Shown here piece after piece: positions 1-9,341 of a stretch of DNA of 64,000 bases. Every line of letters starts with the position of its first letter. Position 1 is the stretch's first letter. The notes under the pieces were generated by a model. That model had not been told where the DNA came from. It worked only from the letters and a program-made list of their open reading frames with translations, and searched no databases. Made by a program: the position numbers and the translations under genes. This DNA is from Pseudorhodobacter sp. PARRP1 (GTDB taxonomy: Bacteria; Pseudomonadota; Alphaproteobacteria; Rhodobacterales; Rhodobacteraceae), in assembly GCA_002256245.1 (NCBI GenBank), contig NKIU01000010.1, positions 1 to 64,000 on the forward strand, written 5' to 3'.

Positions 1-266
1 CTTTACCAGGTCATCGGTAGCGTAGCTTTCACCACATTCCCTGCTGGTCAGATATGCTGCGAGTATCGACGCCGATGCGCCCAAACCGCCCACATATCCC
101 TTCAACTATTCATCAATGTCAAAGAGCTATCGTCAAACAAAATCCCGACGTTGCGCTAATCGCTAGCGCTTCGTCGAAGGCCTTATCTTCAGATTTTCCG
201 AACCTTTACAACCGCTTGCGCTTCGCTTCAGTCCGTCACCGTCACTGTCTCGCTTCGGTAAGGCGC
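1..266 (-). other. rRNA operon leader, 5' part (16S gene lies beyond the left edge)
   Basis: Read on the minus strand, this stretch runs from a strong promoter through a boxA antitermination element towards the left edge. It has no credible protein gene: the 94-codon plus-strand reading frame at 54-338 has no family resemblance and no ribosome site. Leaders of this composition precede 16S rRNA genes in Rhodobacterales, so 16S rRNA should start a short way past base 1. The start of 16S itself is not visible here. The operon assignment is inferred from boxA and the promoter. Confidence 0.7.
117..127 (-). promoter_or_regulatory. boxA antitermination element of rRNA leader
   Basis: The minus strand reads GCTCTTTGACA. 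It differs by one base from the E. coli rrn boxA core (GCTCTTTAACA), which binds NusB/NusE to make rRNA transcription resistant to Rho. It lies about 140 bases downstream of the proposed promoter start point, the expected position in an rrn leader. Confidence 0.75.
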
Positions 267-267
267 T

Positions 268-296
268 GTTTAGGCAAACCATCCAGAACCCGCAAG
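268..296 (-). promoter_or_regulatory. Probable rRNA operon promoter
   Basis: The minus strand carries CTTGCG (296-291), 17 bases, then CTAAAC (273-268). This is a sigma70-like promoter of the form seen before alphaproteobacterial rRNA operons. A T-rich run lies just upstream (about 301-307) and could act as an UP-like element. It drives transcription leftwards into the boxA leader. Confidence 0.6.
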
Positions 297-427
297 TCCA
301 AAAAACACTTCCGCCAACACTTTTTTACAGTTTTGTGAATTTACCCCCGCCACAACCAACCCACACACAACCTTCCAACAGCAACAAACACACAAAACGA
401 AACTTTCTTGCCCTGACATGCCGCGAC

Positions 428-1027
428 TCAGGCAGCCTGTGGCGCTTTTTTCAGCGATTTGAGTCGGCGGGCGATCAAAAGTCCGGCGACGGCGAGAAAG
501 TAGAGTGCTGATTCCAGCGTATAGACCTTCCCGATCATCACGAAATGCACCGCCCCCGCCAAGGTTGCCGGATACGCCAACCAGTGCAGGCGTTTCCACT
601 GCACAGCACCCAGCCGTCTGATCATCGCGTTGTTTGAGGTGACGGCCAGCGGGATCAGCGCGATGAAGGCGAGGAAGCCCATGATGATGAAAGGCCGCTT
701 TGTCAGGTCGGTCAGAATTTCAGACCAGCGCAGGGCAAGGTCCAGCAGCATCCATGTCAGAAAGTGCAGCGTGATGAACATGAAGCCCATCAGCCCCAGC
801 GCGCGGCGGAATTTCAGCAGGTTGACGCCATACCAGCGCAGCGGCGTGATGCAGAGCGTGGCAATCAGAATTTGCAGGCCGCGGGTGCCCAAATCGCGCT
901 CGAGCACCTTGGCGGGGTCGGGCGTGGACAGGGCGGCGTAGATCGTCCAGGCGGCCAGGGCGATGCCAGCTATATAGAGGACGTAGGCCGGGATGCGGCG
1001 GGCGGTTTGGTTGAGGGCGTTGATCAT
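428..1027 (-). CDS. msrQ: MsrQ, heme-binding membrane subunit of methionine sulfoxide reductase MsrPQ
   Basis: 199 residues, usual family length, with about six membrane helices of the ferric-reductase-like fold. It passes electrons from the respiratory chain across the inner membrane to periplasmic MsrP. His88, His148 and His161 fall at the positions of the known heme ligands of MsrQ. The start codon overlaps the msrP stop by one base (TGATG), so the two genes are translationally coupled. The C-terminus is Lys-rich, as expected for a cytoplasmic tail. Confidence 0.95.
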   Translation of the reverse strand: MINALNQTARRIPAYVLYIAGIALAAWTIYAALSTPDPAKVLERDLGTRGLQILIATLCITPLRWYGVNLLKFRRALGLMGFMFITLHFLTWMLLDLALRWSEILTDLTKRPFIIMGFLAFIALIPLAVTSNNAMIRRLGAVQWKRLHWLAYPATLAGAVHFVMIGKVYTLESALYFLAVAGLLIARRLKSLKKAPQAA

Positions 1028-1926
1028 CAGTAATCTTTCGTCAGATCCTGGCCGTCGTAAAGGCTGGCCACCTGGTCTGCGTAGCCGTTGAACTTAAGCG
1101 TATCGACCCGGCCTGCGAACAGACCGCCACCGATGCGGCGTTCCGAGGCCTGAGACCAACGCGGGTGATCGACCTCGGGGTTCACGTTGGCGTAAAAGCC
1201 GTATTCGTTGGCGGCGAGGGTGTTCCACGTTGTCACCGGCTGTTCGGCCACCAAGGATATCCGCACGATCGCCTTGATCGACTTGAAGCCATATTTCCAC
1301 GGCACCACCAGCCGGATCGGGGCGCCGTTCTGGTTTGGCATCGGCTTGCCATATAGGCCCGTCGCAAGGATGGTCAGCGGGTGCATCGCTTCGTCCAGCC
1401 GCAAACCCTCGCGGTAGGGCCAGTCAATCATGCCACCCGAAATCCCCGGCATTTCATCTGGCCGCACCACGGTTTCAAACGCCACATATTTCGCGCCCGC
1501 CTGCACCCCCAGCTTTTGCAGCAGGCCCGACAGTTGGAAGCCCTGCCACGGCACGATCATCGACCAGGCCTCGACACAGCGGAAACGGTAGATGCGCTCC
1601 TCGATGGGTTGGCCTGCGATCAGGTCGGCCAAGGAATACGTGCCGGGGTTATCGACGAGGCCATCGACCGTGACGCTCCACGGGTCGGTTTTCAGACTGC
1701 CCGCGTAGGCGGCGGGGTCGGCCTTGTCGTAGCCGAATTCGTAGTAGTTGTTGTAGGTGGTGATGTCCTCGAAACTGTTGGGGGCTTCGTCGGTGGAATA
1801 GGGGCCGGCGGCCCATGCCGGGCGGGCGAGGCCGAGTGCTGCGGCCCCTGCGATCAGGGCGCGCCGGTTGAGGAACAGACGTTGCGGGGTCACGTCGGCG
1901 CGGGTGTATTGCGGGGCATGGGGCAT
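1027..1926 (-). CDS. msrP: MsrP, periplasmic molybdopterin methionine sulfoxide reductase
   Basis: 299 residues from the chosen start. Reduces methionine sulfoxide in periplasmic proteins using a molybdenum cofactor. The N-terminus has a twin-arginine signal (NRRALIAG, residues 20-27) ending in AWA-AG, so it is exported folded by Tat. The Mo-ligand cysteine is in RFRCVEAWS at about residue 117. An ATG 33 bases further upstream (1959) is also in frame, but only the 1926 start has a ribosome site (AGGAAA, 6 bases away). It is the first gene of msrPQ; its promoter lies in the region to its right. Confidence 0.95.
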   Translation of the reverse strand: MPHAPQYTRADVTPQRLFLNRRALIAGAAALGLARPAWAAGPYSTDEAPNSFEDITTYNNYYEFGYDKADPAAYAGSLKTDPWSVTVDGLVDNPGTYSLADLIAGQPIEERIYRFRCVEAWSMIVPWQGFQLSGLLQKLGVQAGAKYVAFETVVRPDEMPGISGGMIDWPYREGLRLDEAMHPLTILATGLYGKPMPNQNGAPIRLVVPWKYGFKSIKAIVRISLVAEQPVTTWNTLAANEYGFYANVNPEVDHPRWSQASERRIGGGLFAGRVDTLKFNGYADQVASLYDGQDLTKDY

Positions 1927-2518
1927 GGCAGGTTTCCTTGATGGCTTTGACATCAACATGGCTCAGGTTGCGGAAAATGCAAAATCATCTGATCTCACAT
2001 CTGTGACAGGGCGTTGAAATATAGTGATGTGGCGTGGTCCCGAGCGGGGACAGGCCCGCCGATGATGCGATTTCAATGGGTTACAGGGTTGTCATTCAGG
2101 ATCTGTTAAGGTTTTCGCCGCAACCCTGCGCGCGCCTTAGCCGACAGCCGCGCACCGGATTGCTTCCCTTATCCAGCGAAACAGCCGTTTCAGCCGAATT
2201 TTGGCGCATGGGCGTGGGGTGGTGTTACACAGCCAGCAGGCGATCACGACGGCAATTCGGGTGCTGGCAAAAGGCTATTGAGTGCTGATTCAGGCTTGGT
2301 TCGGCCATTGCTTGCGATCTGGCCCTGCGCCCTGTGTTGGGGGAAACCGCGATTGATCTGAAGCAGGTGGGATGCAGGAGGCCCCGGCTCAAGGCCGGGG
2401 CGGCGTGGTGTTAGGGGGCGAGGCGCGCGCTGTCGGCCTTAGGTTATGCGGCGGGGCAATCTGCTTGCCCTATCAGATCGGTAATCTTCGGCGGCGGATT
2501 TGGGGTGATGCCCCTCGC
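1927..2518. other. Gene-free region between msrP and livK
   Basis: About 590 bases with no convincing gene. The one small frame (84 codons, 2034-2288 plus) has no ribosome site or recognisable family and shows a random residue mix. The right part holds a GC-rich palindromic repeat (2380-2401). The left part should contain the msrPQ promoter, but no clear -35/-10 pair could be assigned. Confidence 0.6.
2380..2401. repeat. GC-rich interspersed palindrome
   Basis: GGCCCCGGCTCAAGGCCGGG and the following C form a near-perfect hairpin, followed by GGCGTGG. The same element, with the same GGCGTGG flank, occurs at 25996-26017, and an inverted relative at 25950-25970. All copies are outside genes. 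Such CCCCGG-type palindromes are common intergenic repeats in alphaproteobacteria. Confidence 0.7.
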
Positions 2519-2558
2519 GAAAAGCAGGCAGCCTTGCTCAACGTAAACAAGGCTGCCC
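2519..2558 (-). terminator. Rho-independent terminator of the hyu-liv operon
   Basis: On the minus strand GGCAGCCTTG (2558-2549) pairs perfectly with CAAGGCTGCC (2537-2528) around an 11-base loop. A T-run follows (2524-2520). It sits 9 bases after the livK stop codon and closes the seven-gene operon. Confidence 0.9.
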
Positions 2559-2566
2559 GCCGTTTC

Positions 2567-3754
2567 TTACTTCATCAGATCAGCGACCGGGATCGGGGCG
2601 GAAATCGTCCAGCTATCCACCACGGCGGGTTTGCCCTTTTCGGTATCGACGATCAGGTATTTCGCCGAATTCTGGTGGTGCAGTTCCGACGTGAAGGTGC
2701 GCGGGCCGAACAGGGTGGGTTCGTCCTTCATCTTCTCCAACTCGGCCACCACGGCGGCGGTTTCGGTGGTGCCTGCACGCTCCACCGCTTTGGCCCACAC
2801 GTCGATCATCACATAGCCGGGATAGACGTATTGCGTGGACGGGTCCGCCCCGGTGACTTCCTTATACTTGGCGTTGAATTTGGTGACTTCCGGGTTCGGA
2901 TCGTCGCCATAGACCGAGCCTTGCACCGGCACATAGAAGTTCGACAGATCCGGCACCGCCGACTGCCAGTAGGAACCATCCACACCCGAGCCGTTCAGGA
3001 TCATGCTGTTGATCCCGGCGGCGCGGATTTGTTTGATCGCAGACACCGCCCCCGGCATCATGGTGCACAGCATGATCGCATCGGGTTCCGCTGGCAGCGA
3101 TTTGATCCGGGTGATCTGGGCGGCAATCGAGGCGTCTTCGTTCTTGAACGTATCCTCACCGACAAGGCTTGCGCCCTCCAGCTTGGGCAGCATGTAGTCA
3201 AAGCCGTCGCAGATGCCTTTGTTGTATTCGGTCCAGGTATCCAGCAGACGGTAGAAGGTGCGGGCGTTCTTCTTGGTGTAGGACCATTCCGCCATCGTGG
3301 CCCCCTGCACCGCTGCCAGCACCGAGGCCGAGAACGAGTTCGGGCCAACGCCTTGGATGCCGGCCTTGATCGATTCTGCACACAGGAAGAACGACGGCAG
3401 ACCCGCGCCTTCTGCCGCAAGCGCCGCAGGTGCGCCAAAGTCATAGTCGCAGGACACCACGACCATATCCGCGCCCGCGTCGATCACCGACAGGCCCGCC
3501 TTGGCCCCTTCGGCGCGGTCGGTCTTGGTGTCGGCGTTCACGACTTCAATCTGCTTGCCGAGCAGACCGCCTGCATCGTTGATTTCCTTGATGCGGATCA
3601 TGGCTGCGTCTTGGGCGGGCTTGTCATAACCCTGCATAAAGCCGGATTCGGCGGTCGCAAAACCGACGATGATCTTGTCGTCATCGGCCAGCGCGGGGGT
3701 GACAAGGGCCGTGGCGCTCAGCAAGGCGATAGACAGTCTGGATAGGGTTTTCAT
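2567..3754 (-). CDS. Liv-type ABC transporter, periplasmic substrate-binding protein
   Basis: 395 residues with a cleavable signal peptide (about 1-23, ending in PALA) followed by a type I periplasmic binding fold of the branched-chain amino acid/amide family (Peripla_BP_6). The family also binds urea, short amides and aromatic acids, so the ligand cannot be read from the sequence. It is last in the hyuBA-livGFHMK operon, 24 bases after livM, with GGAG before its ATG. Context suggests it captures the substrate, or precursor, of the HyuAB enzyme. Confidence 0.9.
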   Translation of the reverse strand: MKTLSRLSIALLSATALVTPALADDDKIIVGFATAESGFMQGYDKPAQDAAMIRIKEINDAGGLLGKQIEVVNADTKTDRAEGAKAGLSVIDAGADMVVVSCDYDFGAPAALAAEGAGLPSFFLCAESIKAGIQGVGPNSFSASVLAAVQGATMAEWSYTKKNARTFYRLLDTWTEYNKGICDGFDYMLPKLEGASLVGEDTFKNEDASIAAQITRIKSLPAEPDAIMLCTMMPGAVSAIKQIRAAGINSMILNGSGVDGSYWQSAVPDLSNFYVPVQGSVYGDDPNPEVTKFNAKYKEVTGADPSTQYVYPGYVMIDVWAKAVERAGTTETAAVVAELEKMKDEPTLFGPRTFTSELHHQNSAKYLIVDTEKGKPAVVDSWTISAPIPVADLMK

Positions 3755-3778
3755 TCGGAGACTCCTTGTTGGGTGGAC

Positions 3779-4852
3779 TTATTGTTGTTGGGTGGTCTGT
3801 GGCCGGGGGTCTTCACCCGGGTTCTGGGGGTTGGCCGCGTCAAGATTGGGGCGCGGCCAGCGCAGTTCGGAATTGGCCATGATGCCAGCGGGGCGGCGGA
3901 TCAGGATCAGGATCATCACGATGCCCAAGGCGATCTCTTGCAGCCCGTTCGGGATGGCGATGGTGGTGGTGCCGATGGTGACGCCCGCTTCCAGCCAGCG
4001 CAGGGCCTGGATCAGGCTGGACAGGATCACCACGCCCAGCACCGCGCCCGAAAGGCTGCCGATGCCGCCGACGACCAGCATCGACAGGGTGGTAAAGGTC
4101 AGGGTCAGATAGAACGTGTCGGGCGTGACGACACCGATGGAATGGGCAAACAGCGCGCCGCCCATGCCCATCACCACACCCGACAGGGTGAAGGCGATCA
4201 GGCGCTGTTTCGGGATATCGACGCCCGAGGCGGCGGCGGCTGTCGGCTCGTCCCGTGCGGCGCGCAGGGCCAAACCCGCGCGCGAGATGGCATGCAGCCA
4301 TGCCACGATCACGGCGATGATGGCGGCGATCAGATAGGGCCAGATCGAGCGGATGATCGGGATGCCAACGACCGATGAGGTGGCGGCGGTGACAGACTCC
4401 CAGTTCGAATAGACGGTGTTGATCATCGCCAGCATGGCAAAGGTGGCGATGGATGCCGCGATGCCAGACAGCCGCATCAGGATCTTGCCGAACATGGCCG
4501 CCCATAGTGCTGCCCACAAAGCGGCAAAGATCGCCCCGGCCCAGTAGGGCAGTTGTGCGTTCATCAGCCAATCCGGCAGGCCCGGCAGCAGGGTTTGCTT
4601 CATCATCGGCGGGATGGTCAGCCAGGCAGCCGCATAGCCGCCAAGGCAGGTAAAGCCGATATGGCCGAACGACATCACGCCGGAGTTGCCGATGAAGATG
4701 TAAAGGCCAACGACAAGGATCACCCGCAGGAAGATGTCGATCACGGTCTGGTTGAACGGGCGCGAACCTGCGGTGACCGCGATCAGCGCGATGGCGATCA
4801 GGATCAGCGTCAGCAGGATCGGGGTAGAAATGGTGCGGCGGATCACCGACAT
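3779..4852 (-). CDS. Liv-type ABC transporter permease (LivM-like)
   Basis: 357 residues, strongly hydrophobic with eight to nine predicted membrane helices and the EAA-like region of LivM-family permeases. It pairs with the LivH-like permease to form the inner-membrane channel. The C-terminus ends in an unusual polar Gln-rich tail (QTTQQQ) beyond the last helix. Starts one base after the livH stop codon, so expression is coupled. Confidence 0.9.
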   Translation of the reverse strand: MSVIRRTISTPILLTLILIAIALIAVTAGSRPFNQTVIDIFLRVILVVGLYIFIGNSGVMSFGHIGFTCLGGYAAAWLTIPPMMKQTLLPGLPDWLMNAQLPYWAGAIFAALWAALWAAMFGKILMRLSGIAASIATFAMLAMINTVYSNWESVTAATSSVVGIPIIRSIWPYLIAAIIAVIVAWLHAISRAGLALRAARDEPTAAAASGVDIPKQRLIAFTLSGVVMGMGGALFAHSIGVVTPDTFYLTLTFTTLSMLVVGGIGSLSGAVLGVVILSSLIQALRWLEAGVTIGTTTIAIPNGLQEIALGIVMILILIRRPAGIMANSELRWPRPNLDAANPQNPGEDPRPQTTQQQ

Positions 4853-4853
4853 G

Positions 4854-5759
4854 TCAGACCCTCTCTTTCGTGCCGCGCGCGGCGATCAGGCCTTGCGGGC
4901 GGAAAATCAAAACGAGGATCACCGCGCCATAGACGAAGGCATCGCGGAAGGGTCGCGCATCAATCGGCAACACAGTTTGCATGACGACCGAGGCGGCGCC
5001 GAGCAGGAAACCCGCAAGCACCGCTCCGGGCAGCGAGCCCAGCCCCCCGATCACCGTGGCGATAAACGCCATCAGCATCACCGACGCGCCCATCTGGATA
5101 TCAACGGTGCCGGTTTGCGCGGCCAAAATCAGGCCGATGGCAGCGGCAAGCGCGCCCGAAAGCGCGAAGGCCCCCATGATCACCCGATTGGCGCGCACAC
5201 CCAGCATCCGCGCCATAGTGAAGTTCTCGGCGGCGGCGCGCATCTCCAGCCCGAAACGGGTGCGTTTCAAAAAGGCGGTCAGCGCGAACAGGATGGCGAT
5301 GGTGGCGACGATGGTGATGACTTGCAGCAGGGGGATGCGCGCGCCCAGGATTTCAACGGGTTGGCTGAGGGCGGGCAGCAGCGAGATCGACTTCGGGCGG
5401 CTGGAGAACAGCATCAGCAGGAAATATCGGATCACAAAGCCCAAAGCGAAAGAGGCGATCATCATCGTGGCCGGATTGGCGCGGCGAAAGCGGCGGAACA
5501 CGATGATTTCCGACAGCACCGACAGACCCGCCCCCATCGCAAGCACGAAGGGGATCAGCAGAAACCACGGCAATTCGCCCGCGAACACGATGGCGACGGC
5601 GTCGGTCGAAGGCCACAGCAGCGCGAAGATCGAAAACGAAATCACATCGCCATGCGCGAAGTTCACCAACCGCATCACACCGAAGATCAGCGCGATGCCC
5701 AGCGCCCCAAGGGCATAAAGCGAACCAAGGCTGAGCGCGTCAAACAAGGTTTGCATCAA
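4854..5759 (-). CDS. Liv-type ABC transporter permease (LivH-like)
   Basis: 301 residues, about eight membrane helices, beginning with the typical LivH N-terminus (FDALSLGSLYALGALGIALI). Second half of the transmembrane channel. Its ATG overlaps the livF stop by four bases (ATGA). Length and hydropathy are ordinary for the family. Confidence 0.9.
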   Translation of the reverse strand: MMQTLFDALSLGSLYALGALGIALIFGVMRLVNFAHGDVISFSIFALLWPSTDAVAIVFAGELPWFLLIPFVLAMGAGLSVLSEIIVFRRFRRANPATMMIASFALGFVIRYFLLMLFSSRPKSISLLPALSQPVEILGARIPLLQVITIVATIAILFALTAFLKRTRFGLEMRAAAENFTMARMLGVRANRVIMGAFALSGALAAAIGLILAAQTGTVDIQMGASVMLMAFIATVIGGLGSLPGAVLAGFLLGAASVVMQTVLPIDARPFRDAFVYGAVILVLIFRPQGLIAARGTKERV

Positions 5760-6490
5760 TGCTCTCCATAACCAAAATAGGCGGCCTGCATGGCTTCGGA
5801 TTGCCCCATCGCGCGGGCATCGCCATCCAGCAGCACCTCGCCGCCGCGCATCAGGATCATCCGGCCGCCCACCAGTTGCGCGCGGGTCGAGGATTGCTCG
5901 ACAATCAGCAGGGTCAGCGCACGATGGGCGCGCAATGCGATCAATCGTTCATAAACTTGATCGGTGATGTTGGGGGCAAGGCCGAGACTGGGCTCGTCAA
6001 TCGCGATCAGGCGCGAGTTGGTCATCAGCGCCCGCCCGATCACCAGCATTTGCTGCTGGCCGCCCGACAACAGGCCCGCTTGCGAATGGCGACGGTCTTT
6101 CAAAATCGGAAAGGTGGCATAAACCGCTTCCAACTCGGTCGCGGCGCGGCTGCGCCAGTTGCGGGTGGCGGCGTGCATTCCGGTGCCGACCAGCAGGTTT
6201 TCCTCGATGGTCAGGCTGCCGAACACCTCGCGCCCCTCGGGCACCATCGACAGGCCCATGCGGGCGATATCCTCGGGCGCGCGCCCGGTGATGTCTTGGC
6301 CTGCGAAATCAATCCGGCCGCCAGCGGGCGGCGTCACCCCGGCGATGGCGCGCAGCAGGCTGGATTTGCCCGCGCCATTCGGCCCGGTGATGAACAGAAT
6401 CTCGCCCTCGGTCAGGGTAAAGGTGACGTTGCGCACAGCCGTCAGGCGGCCATAACGGATGGTCAGGTTGGACAGCGCAAGCAGGCTCAT
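5756..6490 (-). CDS. Liv-type ABC transporter ATPase (LivF-like)
   Basis: 244 residues, cytoplasmic ATPase. Walker A is GPNGAGKS at about 36-43, the ABC signature LSGGQQQM is in the middle, and Walker B is LIAIDEPSLGL. This is the LivF type: shorter than LivG, with the SLGLAPN sequence after Walker B. It forms the ATP-hydrolysing heterodimer with LivG. Overlaps livG upstream and livH downstream by four bases each. Confidence 0.92.
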   Translation of the reverse strand: MSLLALSNLTIRYGRLTAVRNVTFTLTEGEILFITGPNGAGKSSLLRAIAGVTPPAGGRIDFAGQDITGRAPEDIARMGLSMVPEGREVFGSLTIEENLLVGTGMHAATRNWRSRAATELEAVYATFPILKDRRHSQAGLLSGGQQQMLVIGRALMTNSRLIAIDEPSLGLAPNITDQVYERLIALRAHRALTLLIVEQSSTRAQLVGGRMILMRGGEVLLDGDARAMGQSEAMQAAYFGYGEH

Positions 6491-7251
6491 GCCAGCACCT
6501 CCAACACCGGAAGGTTGGTGTCGGCGGCGGTGCCCATATAGGCGTGGCGGACTTTCTCACTGGCTTTGATGGCAGCGGAATCGCCCGTTTCAATCACCAC
6601 CCCGGAATCCAGCACCACGATATGATCGCACAGGCTCAACACCAGCCCGACGTTATGCTCGATCAGCAAAACACCACAGCCGATCTCGCCAGCGATGCGA
6701 CGGATCAGGGCGGCAAGGTCAGCAGCCTCTGGCCCAGACATGCCAGCGGCGGGTTCATCCAGCAGGATATACGCAGGCTTGCCGATCAGCGCCCGGCCAA
6801 TCGCAACCCGACGCTCATCGGTATAGGGCAGGGTTCCGGCGATGCGGTTTTGCAAGGCACCAATGCCGATCCAATCCAGCATCGCGGCGGCCTCGGCCCG
6901 CGCCTTGCTGCGCGATTGGCCCAGACCCACGCCCGTCACTTCCAGATTGTCGATCACCGCCAGATCACGGAACAACCGCCCGCCCTGAAACGTGCGGGCT
7001 ATCCCCCGGCGGCGGATTTCATGCGGCTTCAACCCCGAAAGGTTCAATTTGGCCGAGGCGGTGTTCAGCGACACCGCCCCGCCCGTGGGGGTTTGAAACC
7101 CGGTCAGCACATTGACAAGCGTGGTTTTGCCCGCACCATTCGGGCCGATCAGCCCGGTGATCTGGCCGGGCGTGATCGCCAGATCGACATCCGACAGGGC
7201 CTTCAGCCCCGCGAAGGCAACCGACAGCTTGTCTGCGCTGAGTTGGTTCAT
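6487..7251 (-). CDS. Liv-type ABC transporter ATPase (LivG-like)
   Basis: 254 residues from the chosen ATG. The open frame extends 57 bases further, but this ATG forms a 4-base ATGA overlap with the hyuA stop and has GGAG upstream, so it is preferred. Walker A is GPNGAGKT at 36-43; Walker B is ILLDEPAAGMS. The ABC signature is divergent (LPYTDERRV in place of LSYGEQRR), a variation seen in LivG proteins. Its direct coupling to hyuA ties the transporter to the enzyme. Confidence 0.9.
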   Translation of the reverse strand: MNQLSADKLSVAFAGLKALSDVDLAITPGQITGLIGPNGAGKTTLVNVLTGFQTPTGGAVSLNTASAKLNLSGLKPHEIRRRGIARTFQGGRLFRDLAVIDNLEVTGVGLGQSRSKARAEAAAMLDWIGIGALQNRIAGTLPYTDERRVAIGRALIGKPAYILLDEPAAGMSGPEAADLAALIRRIAGEIGCGVLLIEHNVGLVLSLCDHIVVLDSGVVIETGDSAAIKASEKVRHAYMGTAADTNLPVLEVLA

Positions 7252-9329
7252 TTTCTCTCCTTGCGGGTGATCAGGTAAGAGCCGGAGGCGTCTAACGTGG
7301 CGCTCCATCCCGGTTCGATAACGATGGTGGTGGTGACTTCTTCGATCACCGCAGGGCCCGCGATCTGCGCCCCTGCGCCCAGCGCGCCGCCGTCATAGAT
7401 CGGCGTGCGGGTGCGGCTGCCATCGGCAGAGAACACCGCGTCACGGTAGGCCTTGATCGCCTGATCGGCGGCTTTGCCGGGGGCGATGTGCATCCGCTTG
7501 GGTTTATCGACCAGCCCGTAAACCGTGCTTTCGATGTTCACCACCTCGACCGTCGAGTGCGGTTCGGCGTAGGTGTAAAGCTGTTCGTGGCGGGCGTGGA
7601 AGGCGGCTTTGATCTGCTCGATGGTCTGCGCGTTCACCGGGAAGTTGCCGATTTCCACCGTGCATTCATGCACTTGCCCGACATAGCGCATATCAAGGCT
7701 GCGCTTGATCAGGGTGTTGCCCGCGCCAAAGCCATCGGATGTCAGATGCGCGATACCCTGCGCTTCAATCTCAGTGAACAACTGATCAACGCGGGTATAG
7801 GCCGCGTCATTGTCCAGCCGCAGCACGGCGGTCGCCATATAGTTATACTTCACATCCGAGATGATCTGACCAAAGGCGCAAAGCCCCGAGGCGAGTTTCG
7901 GCAAGACAATCGTATCAATGCCCATATCGGCCGCGAGTGCCGTGATATGCGCCGCCGTCGCCCCGCCCGCGCCCACCAGCACGAAATCGCGCGGGTCATA
8001 GCCGCGCTCAATCGTGACGCGGCGGATGCCGTTGACCATGTTGGCGTTGACGATGGTGAACATGCCGTAAGCCGCACGCTCCACCGACAGGCCAAGCGGG
8101 TCGGCGATGGTTTTGACCGCATCGTAGGCCTTTTGCGCATCCAGCGGCAAACGCCCCCCGACAAGGCCATCGGGGTTCAGATAGCCCAGCACGATATTGG
8201 CATCCGACACGGTGGGCAGTTGCCCGCCTTGGCCATAGCAGGCAGGCCCCGGATCAGACCCCGCTGATTGCGGACCCATTTGCAAAAGACCCATCTCGTC
8301 AATCCAGCCGATCGACCCACCGCCCGCGCCCAGGGTTTCCACCTGAATCATCGGCACGCCAATGCGGTAGCGCAGGAAGTCGATGTTCTTGTTGATATTG
8401 GTCGAGCCGTCTTTGGTCAGCGTGATGTCAAACGAGGTGCCGCCCATGTCCACCGTGATCACATCGGTTTTGCCAAACGGCGCGCAGACATAAAGGCCAG
8501 CAGCAGGGGCCGAAGCGGGGCCAGAGTTGATGGCATAGACCGAACGGTCCGTCATCGCCTGCCCAATCGCAAGGCCGCCGTTGGATTGGTAATAGCGCAC
8601 GGGTTGCTTGGCACCCAGTTGCTGGAAATAGGCATCCACGGCGGTAACATAGCGCTTCATAATCGGCGCGAGGTAGGCGTTGACCACGGCGGTTGAGGTG
8701 CGGGTGTATTCGCGCACCTGCGGGTAAAGCTCCGACCCCATGGTCAGGATCACCCCCGGCATCATCTCGCGCACGATTTCCCCCGCGCGGCGTTCGTGGG
8801 TAGGGTCCAGCACCGACCAGACGAAGCTGATCGCGACGGTGTCGATGCCTTCGGCCAAGAAAATCTCGCAAGCCGCGCGCACGTCGGCTTCGGTCAAGGG
8901 CGTGCGCACCGATCCATCCGAAAGGATGCGTTCACGCACACCCCGGCGCAGATAGCGCGGCACCAGCATGGTGGCGGGCGGATAATCAGGGTCATAGCGG
9001 TAGCCGTCTTCCTTGTGGCCAAGGCGGATCTCCAAACTGTCCTCATGCCCCGCCGTGCAGATCAGCCCGGTTTTCGCGCCCTTCAACTGGATCAGCGCAT
9101 TCAGCCCCACGGTGGTGCCATTGATGCACAGATCGCAGTTCGAGATGATCTCGGTGGCGGAAACCCCCAACTCCTCGGTCATCAAGGCAAGGCCGTTCTT
9201 GATCGCCAAGGTCGGGTCTTGCGGGGTCGAAAGCGCCTTGAACAGCCGGACTTGCCCGGTTTGATCGGCGAGGACGAAATCGGTGAAGGTGCCACCGGCA
9301 TCAATGCCCAAACGGTAATCGGTTTTCAT
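7248..9329 (-). CDS. hyuA: Hydantoinase/oxoprolinase subunit A (HyuA family)
   Basis: 693 residues. The N-terminal ASKHA-type ATP-binding motif GIDAGGTFTDF is at about 9-19, followed by the hydantoinase_A domain with a second phosphate-binding region (VDMGGTSFDITL, mid-protein). With HyuB it hydrolyses cyclic amides (5-oxoproline, N-methylhydantoin, caprolactam) using ATP; related pairs act as ketone carboxylases. Lies 12 bases after hyuB and overlaps livG. The exact substrate cannot be told from sequence; the linked importer and the neighbouring Pxp module favour a cyclic amide. Confidence 0.88.
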   Translation of the reverse strand: MKTDYRLGIDAGGTFTDFVLADQTGQVRLFKALSTPQDPTLAIKNGLALMTEELGVSATEIISNCDLCINGTTVGLNALIQLKGAKTGLICTAGHEDSLEIRLGHKEDGYRYDPDYPPATMLVPRYLRRGVRERILSDGSVRTPLTEADVRAACEIFLAEGIDTVAISFVWSVLDPTHERRAGEIVREMMPGVILTMGSELYPQVREYTRTSTAVVNAYLAPIMKRYVTAVDAYFQQLGAKQPVRYYQSNGGLAIGQAMTDRSVYAINSGPASAPAAGLYVCAPFGKTDVITVDMGGTSFDITLTKDGSTNINKNIDFLRYRIGVPMIQVETLGAGGGSIGWIDEMGLLQMGPQSAGSDPGPACYGQGGQLPTVSDANIVLGYLNPDGLVGGRLPLDAQKAYDAVKTIADPLGLSVERAAYGMFTIVNANMVNGIRRVTIERGYDPRDFVLVGAGGATAAHITALAADMGIDTIVLPKLASGLCAFGQIISDVKYNYMATAVLRLDNDAAYTRVDQLFTEIEAQGIAHLTSDGFGAGNTLIKRSLDMRYVGQVHECTVEIGNFPVNAQTIEQIKAAFHARHEQLYTYAEPHSTVEVVNIESTVYGLVDKPKRMHIAPGKAADQAIKAYRDAVFSADGSRTRTPIYDGGALGAGAQIAGPAVIEEVTTTIVIEPGWSATLDASGSYLITRKERK

Positions 9330-9341
9330 CGCAGGGCCCCC

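Noticed and set aside
54-338. 94-codon plus-strand open frame
   Set aside because: It lies over the rRNA promoter and boxA, has no ribosome site and no protein-like pattern.
2034-2288. 84-codon open frame
   Set aside because: No ribosome site, random composition, no recognisable domain.
2372-3745. 457-codon plus-strand frame opposite livK
   Set aside because: Antisense shadow of a clear LivK gene; Arg/His/Gly-rich composition typical of reverse frames in GC-rich DNA.
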